This document shows, one piece after another, positions 1 through 7,955 of a stretch of DNA of 38,311 nucleotides (position 1 is its first letter; the number at the start of each line of letters is the position of its first letter). A model generated the notes under the pieces. That model made no database searches, was not told the DNA's origin, and was given only the letters and a program-made list of their open reading frames with translations. The stretch is from an uncultured Lachnospiraceae bacterium (GTDB lineage: Bacteria > Bacillota > Clostridia > Lachnospirales > Lachnospiraceae). Position numbers and translations under genes: made by a program. The stretch is from contig CAJTUC010000033.1 in the NCBI GenBank assembly GCA_910579395.1, positions 1-38,311 of the forward strand, written 5' to 3'.

Positions 1-2
1 CT

Positions 3-296
3 GCATTGTACCAGCTCATGGACACCCGCATGCACAGCGTCATGAACGGTATCGTGAGCAGTGACGGGGAATACCAGGCGATTCTCCGGAAGTCGGACAT
101 ATACTCCGGCGAACTGGACAGGATGGATTTATCAAAAGAAATCCGGCTGCTGATTGACCGCTACGTCAGCGAGCAGAACGCTCTCGGCTCCCGGTTTGGG
201 ATGCTCGCCTACCTGTTGGGATTTTCCGACTGCAAGGCCATGTTTTTGGGGAAATGCCTGCCGACAGACGCAAAAGAAATGAATACAGAATTGTAA
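3..296 (+). CDS. DUF6809-like protein, 5' end outside the window
   Basis: The frame is open from the left edge, so the true start lies upstream and about 97 residues are visible. The visible part is a mostly helical, charged small protein. A central segment reading RYVSEQNALGSRFGMLAYLLGF resembles the C-terminal half of DUF6809-type proteins carried by conjugative elements of gut Clostridia. This is family recall, not a search result. Base composition is GC-richer than the genes to the right, which fits the end of a mobile element. Function is unknown. A TTG at position 6 could be read as a start but has no ribosome site in view. Confidence 0.55.
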   Translation, partial: ALYQLMDTRMHSVMNGIVSSDGEYQAILRKSDIYSGELDRMDLSKEIRLLIDRYVSEQNALGSRFGMLAYLLGFSDCKAMFLGKCLPTDAKEMNTEL

Positions 297-517
297 CCGC
301 AAATCGGTGACAGGACGGAAAGGCTGCGCCACGGCCCTTCCGCCCTGTCTCTCTTTCGTTTTAAATGAATATCCACGCCTCCAGCTCCGCGTACCTGTTG
401 GACTTTGACCACTGCGGGTGCTTCTTGAACCATCGCAAAGGCCACATACCCGTCCGTGCATTCCTCCATCTCGGGTGCAGTCATATACCATGTGATATTG
501 TCATTCTTATACCCCAT
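209..517 (-). CDS. small hypothetical protein, convergent with the DUF6809-like gene
   Basis: The frame has 102 codons. The ATG at 517 is preceded by GGAGG at good spacing, and the first 40 residues (starting MGYKNDNITWYMTAPEMEEC) look protein-like. The 3' part overlaps the end of the convergent DUF6809-like gene by about 88 bases and becomes arginine-rich and low in plausibility. The gene may therefore be a real short protein with a degraded or frameshifted tail. No family was recognised. It is kept because of the ribosome site, with low confidence. Confidence 0.3.
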   Translation of the reverse strand: MGYKNDNITWYMTAPEMEECTDGYVAFAMVQEAPAVVKVQQVRGAGGVDIHLKRKRDRAEGPWRSLSVLSPICGYNSVFISFASVGRHFPKNMALQSENPNR

Positions 518-564
518 AGCATATTCCTCCCATCTATTCAGCAAAGTCTAATTTAACCCCAAAT

Positions 565-1374
565 TTACAACATATTCTCTATAATCCGTTTGTCACTTAA
601 AGTTAATTTACCATCCCCCTTCCGCTTTTTTAACTCTTTGCGTAAATCATAATTTTTCATATAATCATCCATGTCAAATATTAACATATCATTATTGTTG
701 AATCTCCTTTTTAAATCAGCCATATCTTCACCATCTTCTGTATAGGAAAGGTTAAGTGCCTCCACAAAATTTTCAAATTCCACCTTGGCTTCTGCAGAAA
801 TATTCTCTTCAATCCCCCTGAATAACCGGCTCAAATCATCTTTCCAGTTCCTTCCTACTAAATCCACAAAATGCAACAAATGCAAAATCATATCCGATTT
901 TTCCGTGCCTCCAACGGTCTTTTGCACATTATCTTCCTCAATTCGTGCAAGGGCACTGTCCTTTTTCAACATATACTCCCGCACATCGTCCGGAAGAGAA
1001 TATATCTTATACTTTCCAATCTGGGTCGTATTAATAATCGGAATCTCCGTTTCCTGCATCTTTTTGATGATTGCATTTAATCCACTGGGCGACAGATTGA
1101 GCTTTTCCGCCAAATCACCATGATATAATTCCCCTTCATTGGCAAGCAGTTCCAATATGGGTTCGCAATATTTTGAACGCGTCTGGATAATCTGACTGCG
1201 AATCGAATTGCCATCTGCTTTCTGTATGTTCTCCTTCTGCATGGCACTACATAAATATCCCTGTACAAAGGCTTTTCTTTCTTCATCCAGCTTTATATTA
1301 CTCGGAACTTCAGACTCCATATAGGCATCGTATTGCCTGAGTATGTTATTGATCAGTTCAGAATTGATTTCCAT
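565..1374 (-). CDS. winged-helix protein of unknown function
   Basis: This 269-residue soluble, charged protein starts at an ATG behind GAGGGG. Residues about 70-130 form a winged helix-turn-helix like MarR or other HTH families: a helical pair around EPILELLANEGELYHGDLAE, then a recognition helix around LNLSPSGLNAIIKKM, then a wing. The C-terminal half is acidic and helical, with no family that I recognise. It lies 18 bases downstream of the membrane protein gene at 1393-2658 on the same strand, so the two are probably co-transcribed. A DNA-binding role is inferred from the fold. The partner suggests a membrane-linked sensing or defence unit, but nothing shows that directly. Confidence 0.7.
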   Translation of the reverse strand: MEINSELINNILRQYDAYMESEVPSNIKLDEERKAFVQGYLCSAMQKENIQKADGNSIRSQIIQTRSKYCEPILELLANEGELYHGDLAEKLNLSPSGLNAIIKKMQETEIPIINTTQIGKYKIYSLPDDVREYMLKKDSALARIEEDNVQKTVGGTEKSDMILHLLHFVDLVGRNWKDDLSRLFRGIEENISAEAKVEFENFVEALNLSYTEDGEDMADLKRRFNNNDMLIFDMDDYMKNYDLRKELKKRKGDGKLTLSDKRIIENML

Positions 1375-1392
1375 AATATCCCCTCTTTTCCA

Positions 1393-2658
1393 TTAAAATT
1401 CGTCGGCTGCATGTTTATATGCTATCATTAATTTTTCCGCATACATATACTCCGGGTCTGTTTCAGAACAGATAAACAGAATATCTTTATACCGTTCTGC
1501 AATCCAATTCACTTTTTCTTTTACTGCACTCGTTGAAATATCTGCAAAGCCCAGATACTCCACTCCCCAGAAAATAGATTCTCCGTAATAATACAACTCT
1601 GTTGTCACTTTTCCTTTGATAAGGACAAGCGCTAGCGCCATGGCCTGATTATCGTTTGCTATCAGTTGGGCAAGAGAGCTTTTAGGATACATCCCATATG
1701 CTCCTCCTCTTGTTCCTATAATCTCAATCCTTTCATTAAACGTATGCTCTGCCTTTTCCTTTTCACTGGCAGCCTTTATATTAGTTTGAAGCCAGCCCGG
1801 CGCATACGCATCAAATATGTTTTGCTTTCCCAGTGAAATTTCATCCATTATCATCCGTAGAACAGCTGAATCAATCTCTTCCTGATCGTTCCAATTTTCA
1901 ATTTTATATTCTCCATCTAAATGAAAAAGGGCATTGTAATTGGTTGAGGACAAATATAATTCCCGGTTTCTGTCATTTGCTGATACAATAATATTTTTAG
2001 CCTCCCTGTAATTTTCTTCACCGAACTGTTCGATCATTTCCTGCTCAGAATATGTGTAGAGAGAAGTTTCTTCATTCAAGCTTTCTTTACAATTGTTCAT
2101 TTTTTCTTCACTCAGCAAAATTGATGTAGAAATTGATACGGAAACTTCTGGTACATTCTGCTTACCGATAGGCTTTGCATTAGTTTCTCTTTCATAATTC
2201 AAAAGGGCTTCTATACCTGCTTTTACACTTTCTTCCGCTGCGTATGCAATCCTGGCACAGGTATTGATCTGACTTAAAAATACAGCTGAATCCCAAATTA
2301 TTACCGTAATAAGTAAAAATGTAAAAATTGGTTTACTTTTCCATATCTTACAACAATCTTTGAACCCGTCAATCGCAGCCTGACAAAAATCATACTGGTC
2401 AAAATCGCTATATACATTTTTCTGTTTTGCAACCTCTAAAAACGTTTTCACTATCATCAGCAGAAATGCACACGTCGTCCCCATAATTGCCATCTTTTTT
2501 ACATAATCATAAAAAAAGAGTTCAAAAATAATAGTCAGAACAATAATTAAAAAGACAGATGTTCTTAAAACAATCCTTCTGTTTCTTTTCCTTTTTTTAC
2601 ATTCTCGAACGTCAGTTCTTCTGCGGTCAGCGGAATGTGCCCTGTTTTTGTCTAACAA
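1393..2658 (-). CDS. membrane protein with large C-terminal domain, unknown function
   Basis: This 421-residue protein starts at TTG with AGGGGG eight bases upstream; no ATG occurs early in the frame. The N-terminus is strongly basic (KKRKRNRR). Hydrophobic helices follow at about residues 27-48, 56-72 and 110-130, and then a soluble region of nearly 290 residues. Under the positive-inside rule the basic start is cytoplasmic; the side of the large domain depends on whether all three segments cross. Residues 300-421 are an alpha/beta domain with the segments GTRGGAYGMYPKSS and LYYYGESIFWGVEYLGFADIST. No catalytic motif was recognised. It is the first gene of a pair with the winged-helix gene at 565-1374. 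Confidence 0.65.
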   Translation of the reverse strand: MLDKNRAHSADRRRTDVRECKKRKRNRRIVLRTSVFLIIVLTIIFELFFYDYVKKMAIMGTTCAFLLMIVKTFLEVAKQKNVYSDFDQYDFCQAAIDGFKDCCKIWKSKPIFTFLLITVIIWDSAVFLSQINTCARIAYAAEESVKAGIEALLNYERETNAKPIGKQNVPEVSVSISTSILLSEEKMNNCKESLNEETSLYTYSEQEMIEQFGEENYREAKNIIVSANDRNRELYLSSTNYNALFHLDGEYKIENWNDQEEIDSAVLRMIMDEISLGKQNIFDAYAPGWLQTNIKAASEKEKAEHTFNERIEIIGTRGGAYGMYPKSSLAQLIANDNQAMALALVLIKGKVTTELYYYGESIFWGVEYLGFADISTSAVKEKVNWIAERYKDILFICSETDPEYMYAEKLMIAYKHAADEF

Positions 2659-2708
2659 AACACATTCCCCCTTTCCGTTATTCTAAAATTTCCATGCATT
2701 ACTTCTCC

Positions 2709-2714
2709 ATTATA
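2709..2714 (-). promoter_or_regulatory. extended -10 promoter for the 2658-565 gene pair
   Basis: On the minus strand TATAAT is directly preceded by TGG, an extended -10 element, about 50 bases before the TTG start. No good -35 box is seen at the usual distance, which is acceptable for an extended -10 promoter. Confidence 0.5.
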
Positions 2715-2812
2715 CCACAAGTTTCTTTTTTCTTCATTTTTTGTTTATGCAAATTTTTCTGTCTTTTTGTCTATTTTTTCCGATTTAATGGTTTTCCGTA
2801 CGTTCTTTCAAT

Positions 2813-2851
2813 CATATACCATATACATATACCATATACATATACCATATA
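2813..2851. repeat. three perfect tandem copies of a 13-bp unit
   Basis: The unit CATATACCATATA occurs three times head to tail without a mismatch, about 100 bases upstream of the promoter of the 2658-565 pair. It is AT-rich and partly self-complementary. It could be a variable-number repeat, a regulator binding array or simple slippage. Confidence 0.85.
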
Positions 2852-3070
2852 CTCACTTCTCATTTCATATCCAAAAATATAAATGCGTTCTTTTTCGTCT
2901 ATAGTTTATTTATTTTTTTTGTTATATACATATTTTTTTCAATACAAAACTGTCCAAACATAAAGTGTTCTGCACTCATAAACCATCCGCCCGCTAAAGT
3001 CAATTTTAATAACAAACCGTAGTATAGTCTTATAAAAATTTTTATCTTACTATCCAACACAAACAAAAAA
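2852..3070. other. AT-rich intergenic stretch without a supported gene
   Basis: This lies between the end of the polysaccharide locus and the repeat array. A 64-codon minus-strand frame (2899-3093) crosses it but has no ribosome site and reads through the terminator hairpin, so it is not called. Nothing else was recognised. Confidence 0.5.
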
Positions 3071-3105
3071 GTGTAAAGTTCTTGATAATTCAATAAACTT
3101 TACAC
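3071..3105 (-). terminator. Rho-independent terminator of the polysaccharide locus
   Basis: GTGTAAAGTT (3071-3080) and AACTTTACAC (3096-3105) form a perfect 10-bp stem. In the minus-strand transcript the stem is followed by six U residues. It lies 60 bases after the stop of gmhA. The stem is AT-rich, so strength is uncertain; on the plus strand it is followed by CTTATTTTT and might also act weakly there. Confidence 0.7.
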
Positions 3106-3165
3106 CTTATTTTTCTTCCGATAACTTTTCAGGATAAATTTCAAATATCGGCTTCCGAGAACGCA

Positions 3166-3798
3166 TTATTTAAAAAAATAATTTTCCAGCATCATGCAAA
3201 AACAATGATAAATTGGTAAATGTAATTCCTGTACTTTATATGTTTCCGTTTCATCTACGGAAATCATTAAATCCGCAATTGAAGCTAATTTTCCTCCGCC
3301 TTTACCCGTTAAGCCAATAACAAATATATCCTCCGCCTTTGCAGTGATTGCAGCATATAAAATATTTTCAGAATCTCCCGAAGTCGATATTACCAGTAAA
3401 ATATCTCCTTTAACCCCATATCCATGTACCTGCTGTGCAAAACACATTCTTCCATCCACATCATTCAAGAAAGCGGTATTTAAACTACTGTGATTGCAAA
3501 GGGAAATTGCCGGAAGCGCCATTTGCAGCTTTTCTGCCAACTCCATTCCCTTTTCACAATCAATTGCTATCAGCTTATCCCGCAGATTGACATTAATTTT
3601 CCTCTGCAAATTAAAACATTTCATTAATTCACCTACAATATGCTCTGCATCCGACGCGCTGCCGCCATTTCCTGCAACCAGGATTTTACCCCCTCTTTCA
3701 AAGCTTTCCTTCATCTGTTCATAAGCTTTATAAATAGAAGTTCTACACGATTCCAATCTCGGATATCGCTTTATTAATGTCCCTATGCAATCTTCCAT
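3166..3798 (-). CDS. gmhA: sedoheptulose-7-phosphate isomerase
   Basis: This 210-residue SIS-domain protein is of typical GmhA length. GmhA converts sedoheptulose 7-phosphate to D-glycero-D-manno-heptose 7-phosphate, the first step to activated heptose. The motif GNGGSASDAEH is at residues 43-53, and the second SIS signature VISTSGDSENILYA is in the middle of the protein, as in GmhA and DiaA relatives. The ATG at 3798 was chosen because AGGGGAG stands eight bases upstream; in-frame codons further up lie inside the preceding gene. The neighbouring hddA and hddC-gmhB genes complete the same pathway, which makes heptose synthesis far more likely than a DiaA-like role. It is the last gene of the locus. 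Confidence 0.88.
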   Translation of the reverse strand: MEDCIGTLIKRYPRLESCRTSIYKAYEQMKESFERGGKILVAGNGGSASDAEHIVGELMKCFNLQRKINVNLRDKLIAIDCEKGMELAEKLQMALPAISLCNHSSLNTAFLNDVDGRMCFAQQVHGYGVKGDILLVISTSGDSENILYAAITAKAEDIFVIGLTGKGGGKLASIADLMISVDETETYKVQELHLPIYHCFCMMLENYFFK

Positions 3799-3812
3799 TG
3801 CCAATTCTCCCC

Positions 3813-5078
3813 TTATGCATCCAAAATATTCTTCACACAATCCAAAAGATTCTTATAACAAGGAATCTCATTCCCCAAATTTTCACCTAAATAAGCCGCA
3901 CGACACCCGGCGTTATTTCCGGCTTCTATATCGCTCATGCTGTCTCCGACCATCCACGACTTGCTTAAATCAATATTATATTTCCGGGCAGCATCTAACA
4001 ACATCCCCGGCCTGGGTTTTCTACATTCACACTCTTTTTTATATTCTATCCTTTCTCCGGCAAAACCCTTATCCGGATGATGTGGACAGCAAAAAATATC
4101 ATCTATGTATGCCCCGGCATTCCCCAATAAGGTCTCCATCTTATTATGAATTTCCGTTAACTGCTCCCATGAAAGTTCACCTCTGGCAATGACCGGCTGA
4201 TTTGTAACGACAATCGCTAGATAACCGCTTTGATTGATTAACTTAACAGCCTCTGCCGCATCTTCTATTAAAGAAAAATCTTCTATATTATTTAAAAAGC
4301 CCACATAACGATTCATGGTTCCATCCCTATCTAAGAAAACAGCTTTCTGCTTTACTGACAAATTTCGTTTAGCCGGCATTCCGGACTCTATATCCCGTTT
4401 TACCTCATAATATCTTTCCGGTGTTCCCATATCCTTTATATACTCCGGGGAATCATAAATATATAGTTGATTTTCCAAAATCAATGGTTTCAAAATATCT
4501 CTGTCTAAATCTCTTTTTTGAGGGATATCAACTCTCTCCAATAATTCCGGCGACAAAATATGAATTCCCGCATTAACCCTGTTTTTATACCACCTTCGCT
4601 CTTCCTCTTTGACAAGCCATTTTAAGACCTTACCACTCTGATCAGAAATAATAATTCCACTGTCGTATGGATGGTTGTTGGGATGTGTTAAAATAGTTGC
4701 AAGGGATTGATTTTTTCGGTGAGCATTTAAAAACATATCAAAATTAATATCAAAGATAATATCTCCATTAATTAATAAAAAATCTTCTACCAGTAAATCT
4801 TTTAAATAATAAAGCGCCCCTGCCGTTCCGAGCGGATATTCTTCTCTAATATAATCAATGTTTACATGAAATGCTCCGCCATTACCAAAGTATTTTTCTA
4901 TTATATTACCCAGATATCCTATGACTAAAATAATATCCGTTATATTCTGCTTTCTTAAACAATCAATCTGATATTCCAATATTGGTTTCCCACATATATT
5001 GATCATCGGTTTCGGAACTACCGCATTCATAGTTGCGATCCTTGTCCCTTTACCCCCAGCCATAATTACTGCCTTCAT
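3813..5078 (-). CDS. hddC-gmhB: fused heptose-1-phosphate guanylyltransferase / heptose bisphosphatase
   Basis: This 421-residue bifunctional protein has two domains. Residues 1 to about 235 are a nucleotidyltransferase with the N-terminal MKAVIMAGGKGTRI signature and an NGD metal motif at 104-106, as in HddC. Residues about 245-421 are a HAD phosphatase of the GmhB type: DRDGT at 250-254, the zinc-type CPHH at 331-334 with CEC at 350-352, and GDSMSD at 378-383. Together they would dephosphorylate heptose 1,7-bisphosphate and then form GDP-D-glycero-alpha-D-manno-heptose. The ATG at 5078 follows AGGAG at good spacing. Many bacteria encode the two activities in separate genes. The nucleotide specificity (GDP) is inferred from the alpha-heptose pathway context. 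Confidence 0.87.
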   Translation of the reverse strand: MKAVIMAGGKGTRIATMNAVVPKPMINICGKPILEYQIDCLRKQNITDIILVIGYLGNIIEKYFGNGGAFHVNIDYIREEYPLGTAGALYYLKDLLVEDFLLINGDIIFDINFDMFLNAHRKNQSLATILTHPNNHPYDSGIIISDQSGKVLKWLVKEEERRWYKNRVNAGIHILSPELLERVDIPQKRDLDRDILKPLILENQLYIYDSPEYIKDMGTPERYYEVKRDIESGMPAKRNLSVKQKAVFLDRDGTMNRYVGFLNNIEDFSLIEDAAEAVKLINQSGYLAIVVTNQPVIARGELSWEQLTEIHNKMETLLGNAGAYIDDIFCCPHHPDKGFAGERIEYKKECECRKPRPGMLLDAARKYNIDLSKSWMVGDSMSDIEAGNNAGCRAAYLGENLGNEIPCYKNLLDCVKNILDA

Positions 5079-5120
5079 CCCTGCTCCTGTCCGCATCACC
5101 TAATAAATACAACTCCCTAT

Positions 5121-6137
5121 TCAATCAACAACTGCAGCTGTATTGCGATATTCTTCCGGTGCATAATAAAGCACCTTTGTTCCACCCGTCTCAAATGCAA
5201 AAGGTATGTATAACAAATCCCGCATAGCCTCCTTAACCGCCTGTTGATACTCCGGTCTTACATAAAAAATTAAAAAACCGCCTCCTCCTGCTCCCAGCAG
5301 TTTTCCTCCAAGGGCACCTGCCCGTATTCCCTTATTGTACAATTTGTCAATTGCACTCGTCGATACTTTATTGCCGGTATTTCGTTTCAGTTTCCATGAA
5401 TAATCCAGCATCCTTCCAAATTCATTTAAATCAGCATATGTATCCGTTAAAATCTGTTCTGCTTCATTTACTAACTGATACATTTCATTTAAATATTTCT
5501 TTTTTTCCGCGATTGTCTCCGCCTGGTTTGCTAACTGAATATCCGCCGAAAAACGGGTAAAACCAGTAAAAAACATCATCAGCCCATCATTCAGCTGGCG
5601 TTTTCTCTCCGGTGCAATAATGATCGGACAAACCTCGTACCCATCTTCACTAAAATTGATTCTATTAAATCCTCCATAAGCCGCCGCAATCTGATCCTGC
5701 CATCCACCGGCCTCTTTACACAGTACGCGCTCTAAATAAATTGCTTTATCAGCCAGCCTTTTCTTATCCACATATTTTCCCTTTAACGCATAAAACGCAT
5801 TTAACATTCCAACAGCAAAAGAGCTGCTTGTCCCAAGTCCGGAACGTGCAGGAAGATCCGCTTCATAGGTTAATCGGATTTCCTGCATATCTAATAACTG
5901 CATCGCATTCCTGATCAGTGGATGCTGAATTTCGTCTGATGACGTTACCCGTTCGATTTGAGAATAGGACAATTCTGTTCTATAATCAAAAAATCTCGGT
6001 AAATGCCGTACATTAACATAACAATACTTGTCAAAAGTCGTCGATATGACTGCACCTTTATTCTCTCTAAAATAGTTCTCCATGTCTGTTCCACCACCAA
6101 AAAAAGACATTCGGAAAGGCGTTTGTGTAATGATCAT
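5121..6137 (-). CDS. hddA: D-glycero-D-manno-heptose 7-phosphate kinase
   Basis: This 338-residue GHMP-superfamily kinase starts at the ATG at 6137, which overlaps the stop of the upstream methyltransferase (ATGA), indicating translational coupling. The N-terminal FGGGTDME segment and the ATP loop LPARSGLGTSSSFAVG at residues 95-110 are as in HddA and related sugar kinases. The C-terminal GALGGKLLGAGGGGFLIFY motif is also typical. The expected reaction is phosphorylation of heptose 7-phosphate at C1 to the alpha-1,7-bisphosphate. Placement between gmhA and hddC-gmhB supports heptose over the related fucose or mevalonate kinases. Confidence 0.87.
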   Translation of the reverse strand: MIITQTPFRMSFFGGGTDMENYFRENKGAVISTTFDKYCYVNVRHLPRFFDYRTELSYSQIERVTSSDEIQHPLIRNAMQLLDMQEIRLTYEADLPARSGLGTSSSFAVGMLNAFYALKGKYVDKKRLADKAIYLERVLCKEAGGWQDQIAAAYGGFNRINFSEDGYEVCPIIIAPERKRQLNDGLMMFFTGFTRFSADIQLANQAETIAEKKKYLNEMYQLVNEAEQILTDTYADLNEFGRMLDYSWKLKRNTGNKVSTSAIDKLYNKGIRAGALGGKLLGAGGGGFLIFYVRPEYQQAVKEAMRDLLYIPFAFETGGTKVLYYAPEEYRNTAAVVD

Positions 6138-6802
6138 TCTCTTAAAGTCCCCCAAATAATGGATTCAAAACCATAATATTCCCATGTACCTCTTAAAACT
6201 TTTTTTTCATACTTGGATTTTCTTTCATTGAACCTGCCAACCGTTCTTAAAAGAAAAGACGTATGATTTTTACAGGCATAATCTATTTGAACATTATTCT
6301 CTGCCAAAATTTTCATAATCTCATTCCACTTCGGACACCAGATATGAGTAGGATCATCATAAAAGTTTAAAGTTCCATCCCTATGGGGAAATTCAACAGA
6401 ATTTTCCGTTGGAAAGGCTAAATATAAATGCCCCCCCCTCTTCAAACTCATAATCATATTTTTCAGTACTTTAAGCGGCTCATTACAATGTTCAATATTG
6501 TGGGCACTGATTACAACATCCATATCCGCACCCACTTCCCTGATTTTATCAGCAAAGTTTTCTGCAGTTACCACATGATACTCATCCATTTGCTTTTTTA
6601 ATTCTTCGGCCAGGTTATAATCGCCAACATCAACTCCAATATAATAGCAATCCGGACAATTTCTTTTCACCAGTCTGACACTATTATTCCCGCATCCAAC
6701 ATCCAGGATCTTTGCCTGTTTTTTGCCAACATACGTTGATAAAAAATGGCTCTTCCCGTAGGGCCGTACTATTTTTTTATAATAATATCTTAAACTTTTC
6801 AT
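6134..6802 (-). CDS. class I SAM-dependent methyltransferase
   Basis: This 222-residue protein has an AGGAG-type site before its ATG. The SAM-binding motif I ILDVGCGNN is at residues 32-40, an acidic strand end GVDVGDYN follows, and AHNIEHCNEPLKVL matches motif IV of Methyltransf_11/23 type enzymes. The post-motif segment LKRGGHLYLAF is encoded by a run of eight G (coding strand) that is in frame here. It probably methylates a sugar of the polysaccharide or its precursor; the substrate cannot be read from sequence. It overlaps hddA by four bases. Confidence 0.8.
   Translation of the reverse strand: MKSLRYYYKKIVRPYGKSHFLSTYVGKKQAKILDVGCGNNSVRLVKRNCPDCYYIGVDVGDYNLAEELKKQMDEYHVVTAENFADKIREVGADMDVVISAHNIEHCNEPLKVLKNMIMSLKRGGHLYLAFPTENSVEFPHRDGTLNFYDDPTHIWCPKWNEIMKILAENNVQIDYACKNHTSFLLRTVGRFNERKSKYEKKVLRGTWEYYGFESIIWGTLRE
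6431..6438 (-). repeat. poly-G tract, 8 bases, in-frame in the methyltransferase gene
   Basis: Eight consecutive C on the plus strand read as (G)8 in the coding strand, encoding the RGGH segment. At this length the gene is in frame. A gain or loss of one G would truncate the protein just after its catalytic core. Confidence 0.9.
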
Positions 6803-6826
6803 TCAGATATCTCCTTCGCATATTCA

Positions 6827-7899
6827 TTATATTTCCAAATCCAATATCTCTCTCACAGCCTGATCCATACTCAAATACCTATACTTTCCCAGTCTTCCAA
6901 TAAAAGTAATATTTTCATCATTCAAGTGCTCATATTCTTTATATAAAAGTTTATTCTTTTCAAGCGGAATGGGATAAGCCGGTTCTCCAAAGCTATCCGA
7001 ATACTCTTTCATAATCGTAGTCCGTTCCTTTCTTTCCATCCGGTAAAAATGTTTAAATTCCGTAATTCTGGTAAACGAATAGTCATTTGGATAATTCACG
7101 ACCGCCGCCTTCTGATAATATTCCAAATCATATTTTTCCAATGCAAAAGAAACACACCGATAAGGCAAGGGTCCTAATATATAATCGTAGTATTCATCTA
7201 TTGTTCCTGAATAAAAAATTCTATTACCTGTTATCTCTCCGGTAATCTTGCTGTAATCTGTATTTAACATAACAAAAATATTGGGATGCTCTAGCATTCT
7301 GCTAAACATCTTCGTATATCCATTTCGGGGCATAAACTGATATTTATCCGTAAAATAACGATTATCCCGATTGGCTCTTATCGGTATTCTTGCGATAATT
7401 TCTTTTGGCAGCTTTTCCGGAGAGATTCCCCATTGCTTCTCGGTATAATTTTTAAAGAACATATCATAAAACAATGGGCCCACCTGACTTTCTACCGCAT
7501 CCTTAACGTTCACTACTTCTTTAGGTGATGTCCGGACTGCAGTAAAATAATCATTTATATTCTCGGCAGAATAACTTGTACCAAGGAGTTCGTTTACTGT
7601 ATCAAGATTTATCGGCATTGGATAAAAAGCCCCTCCTGAATAGGTCAAAACTCTATGCTGGTATTCTTCCCATTCTGTATATTGTGATAAAAATTTATAC
7701 ACTTTTTCATCACTTGTTCTGAAAATATGCGGCCCGTATTTATGTATTAAAATGCCATCCGCATTCCTGTAGTCGTAGCCCCCCCGATATGATTTTTACG
7801 TTCAACAAGAAGAACCCTTTCACCGTTCTCTTCTGCCAATCTCCTTGCCAGTGAAATTCCTGATATTCCTGCACCTACGACGACTGAATCTACCTTCAT
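6827..7899 (-). pseudogene. glf: UDP-galactopyranose mutase, frameshifted at a poly-G tract
   Basis: The enzyme converts UDP-galactopyranose to UDP-galactofuranose. The N-terminal FAD-binding Rossmann motif VVVGAGISGISLARRL is followed by ERKNHIGG. After that the frame breaks at seven G (7779-7785) and meets a stop at 7747. Adding one G restores IGGGYDYRNADGILIHKYGPH followed by the rest of Glf, including PMPINLDTVNELLG and YTEKQWG, giving about 357 residues, the normal family length. The start at 7899 follows GGAGG. As written, the gene is off. This is either a phase-variable state or a one-base homopolymer error in the assembly. Galactofuranose would be one sugar of the polysaccharide. Confidence 0.9.
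7779..7785 (-). repeat. poly-G tract, 7 bases, out of frame in glf
   Basis: Seven C on the plus strand. Eight (or five) would keep glf in frame. This is the exact break point of the gene: no other change is needed to restore a full-length Glf. Confidence 0.9.
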
Positions 7900-7955
7900 C
7901 AGCATCTCCTCCATCCATATTTTAATCAATTATATCTGCCATAAAATCAATACTT

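Noticed and set aside
2899..3093. 64-codon minus-strand frame
   Set aside because: No ribosome site, AT-rich composition that gives random-looking residues, and it runs through the terminator hairpin at 3071-3105.
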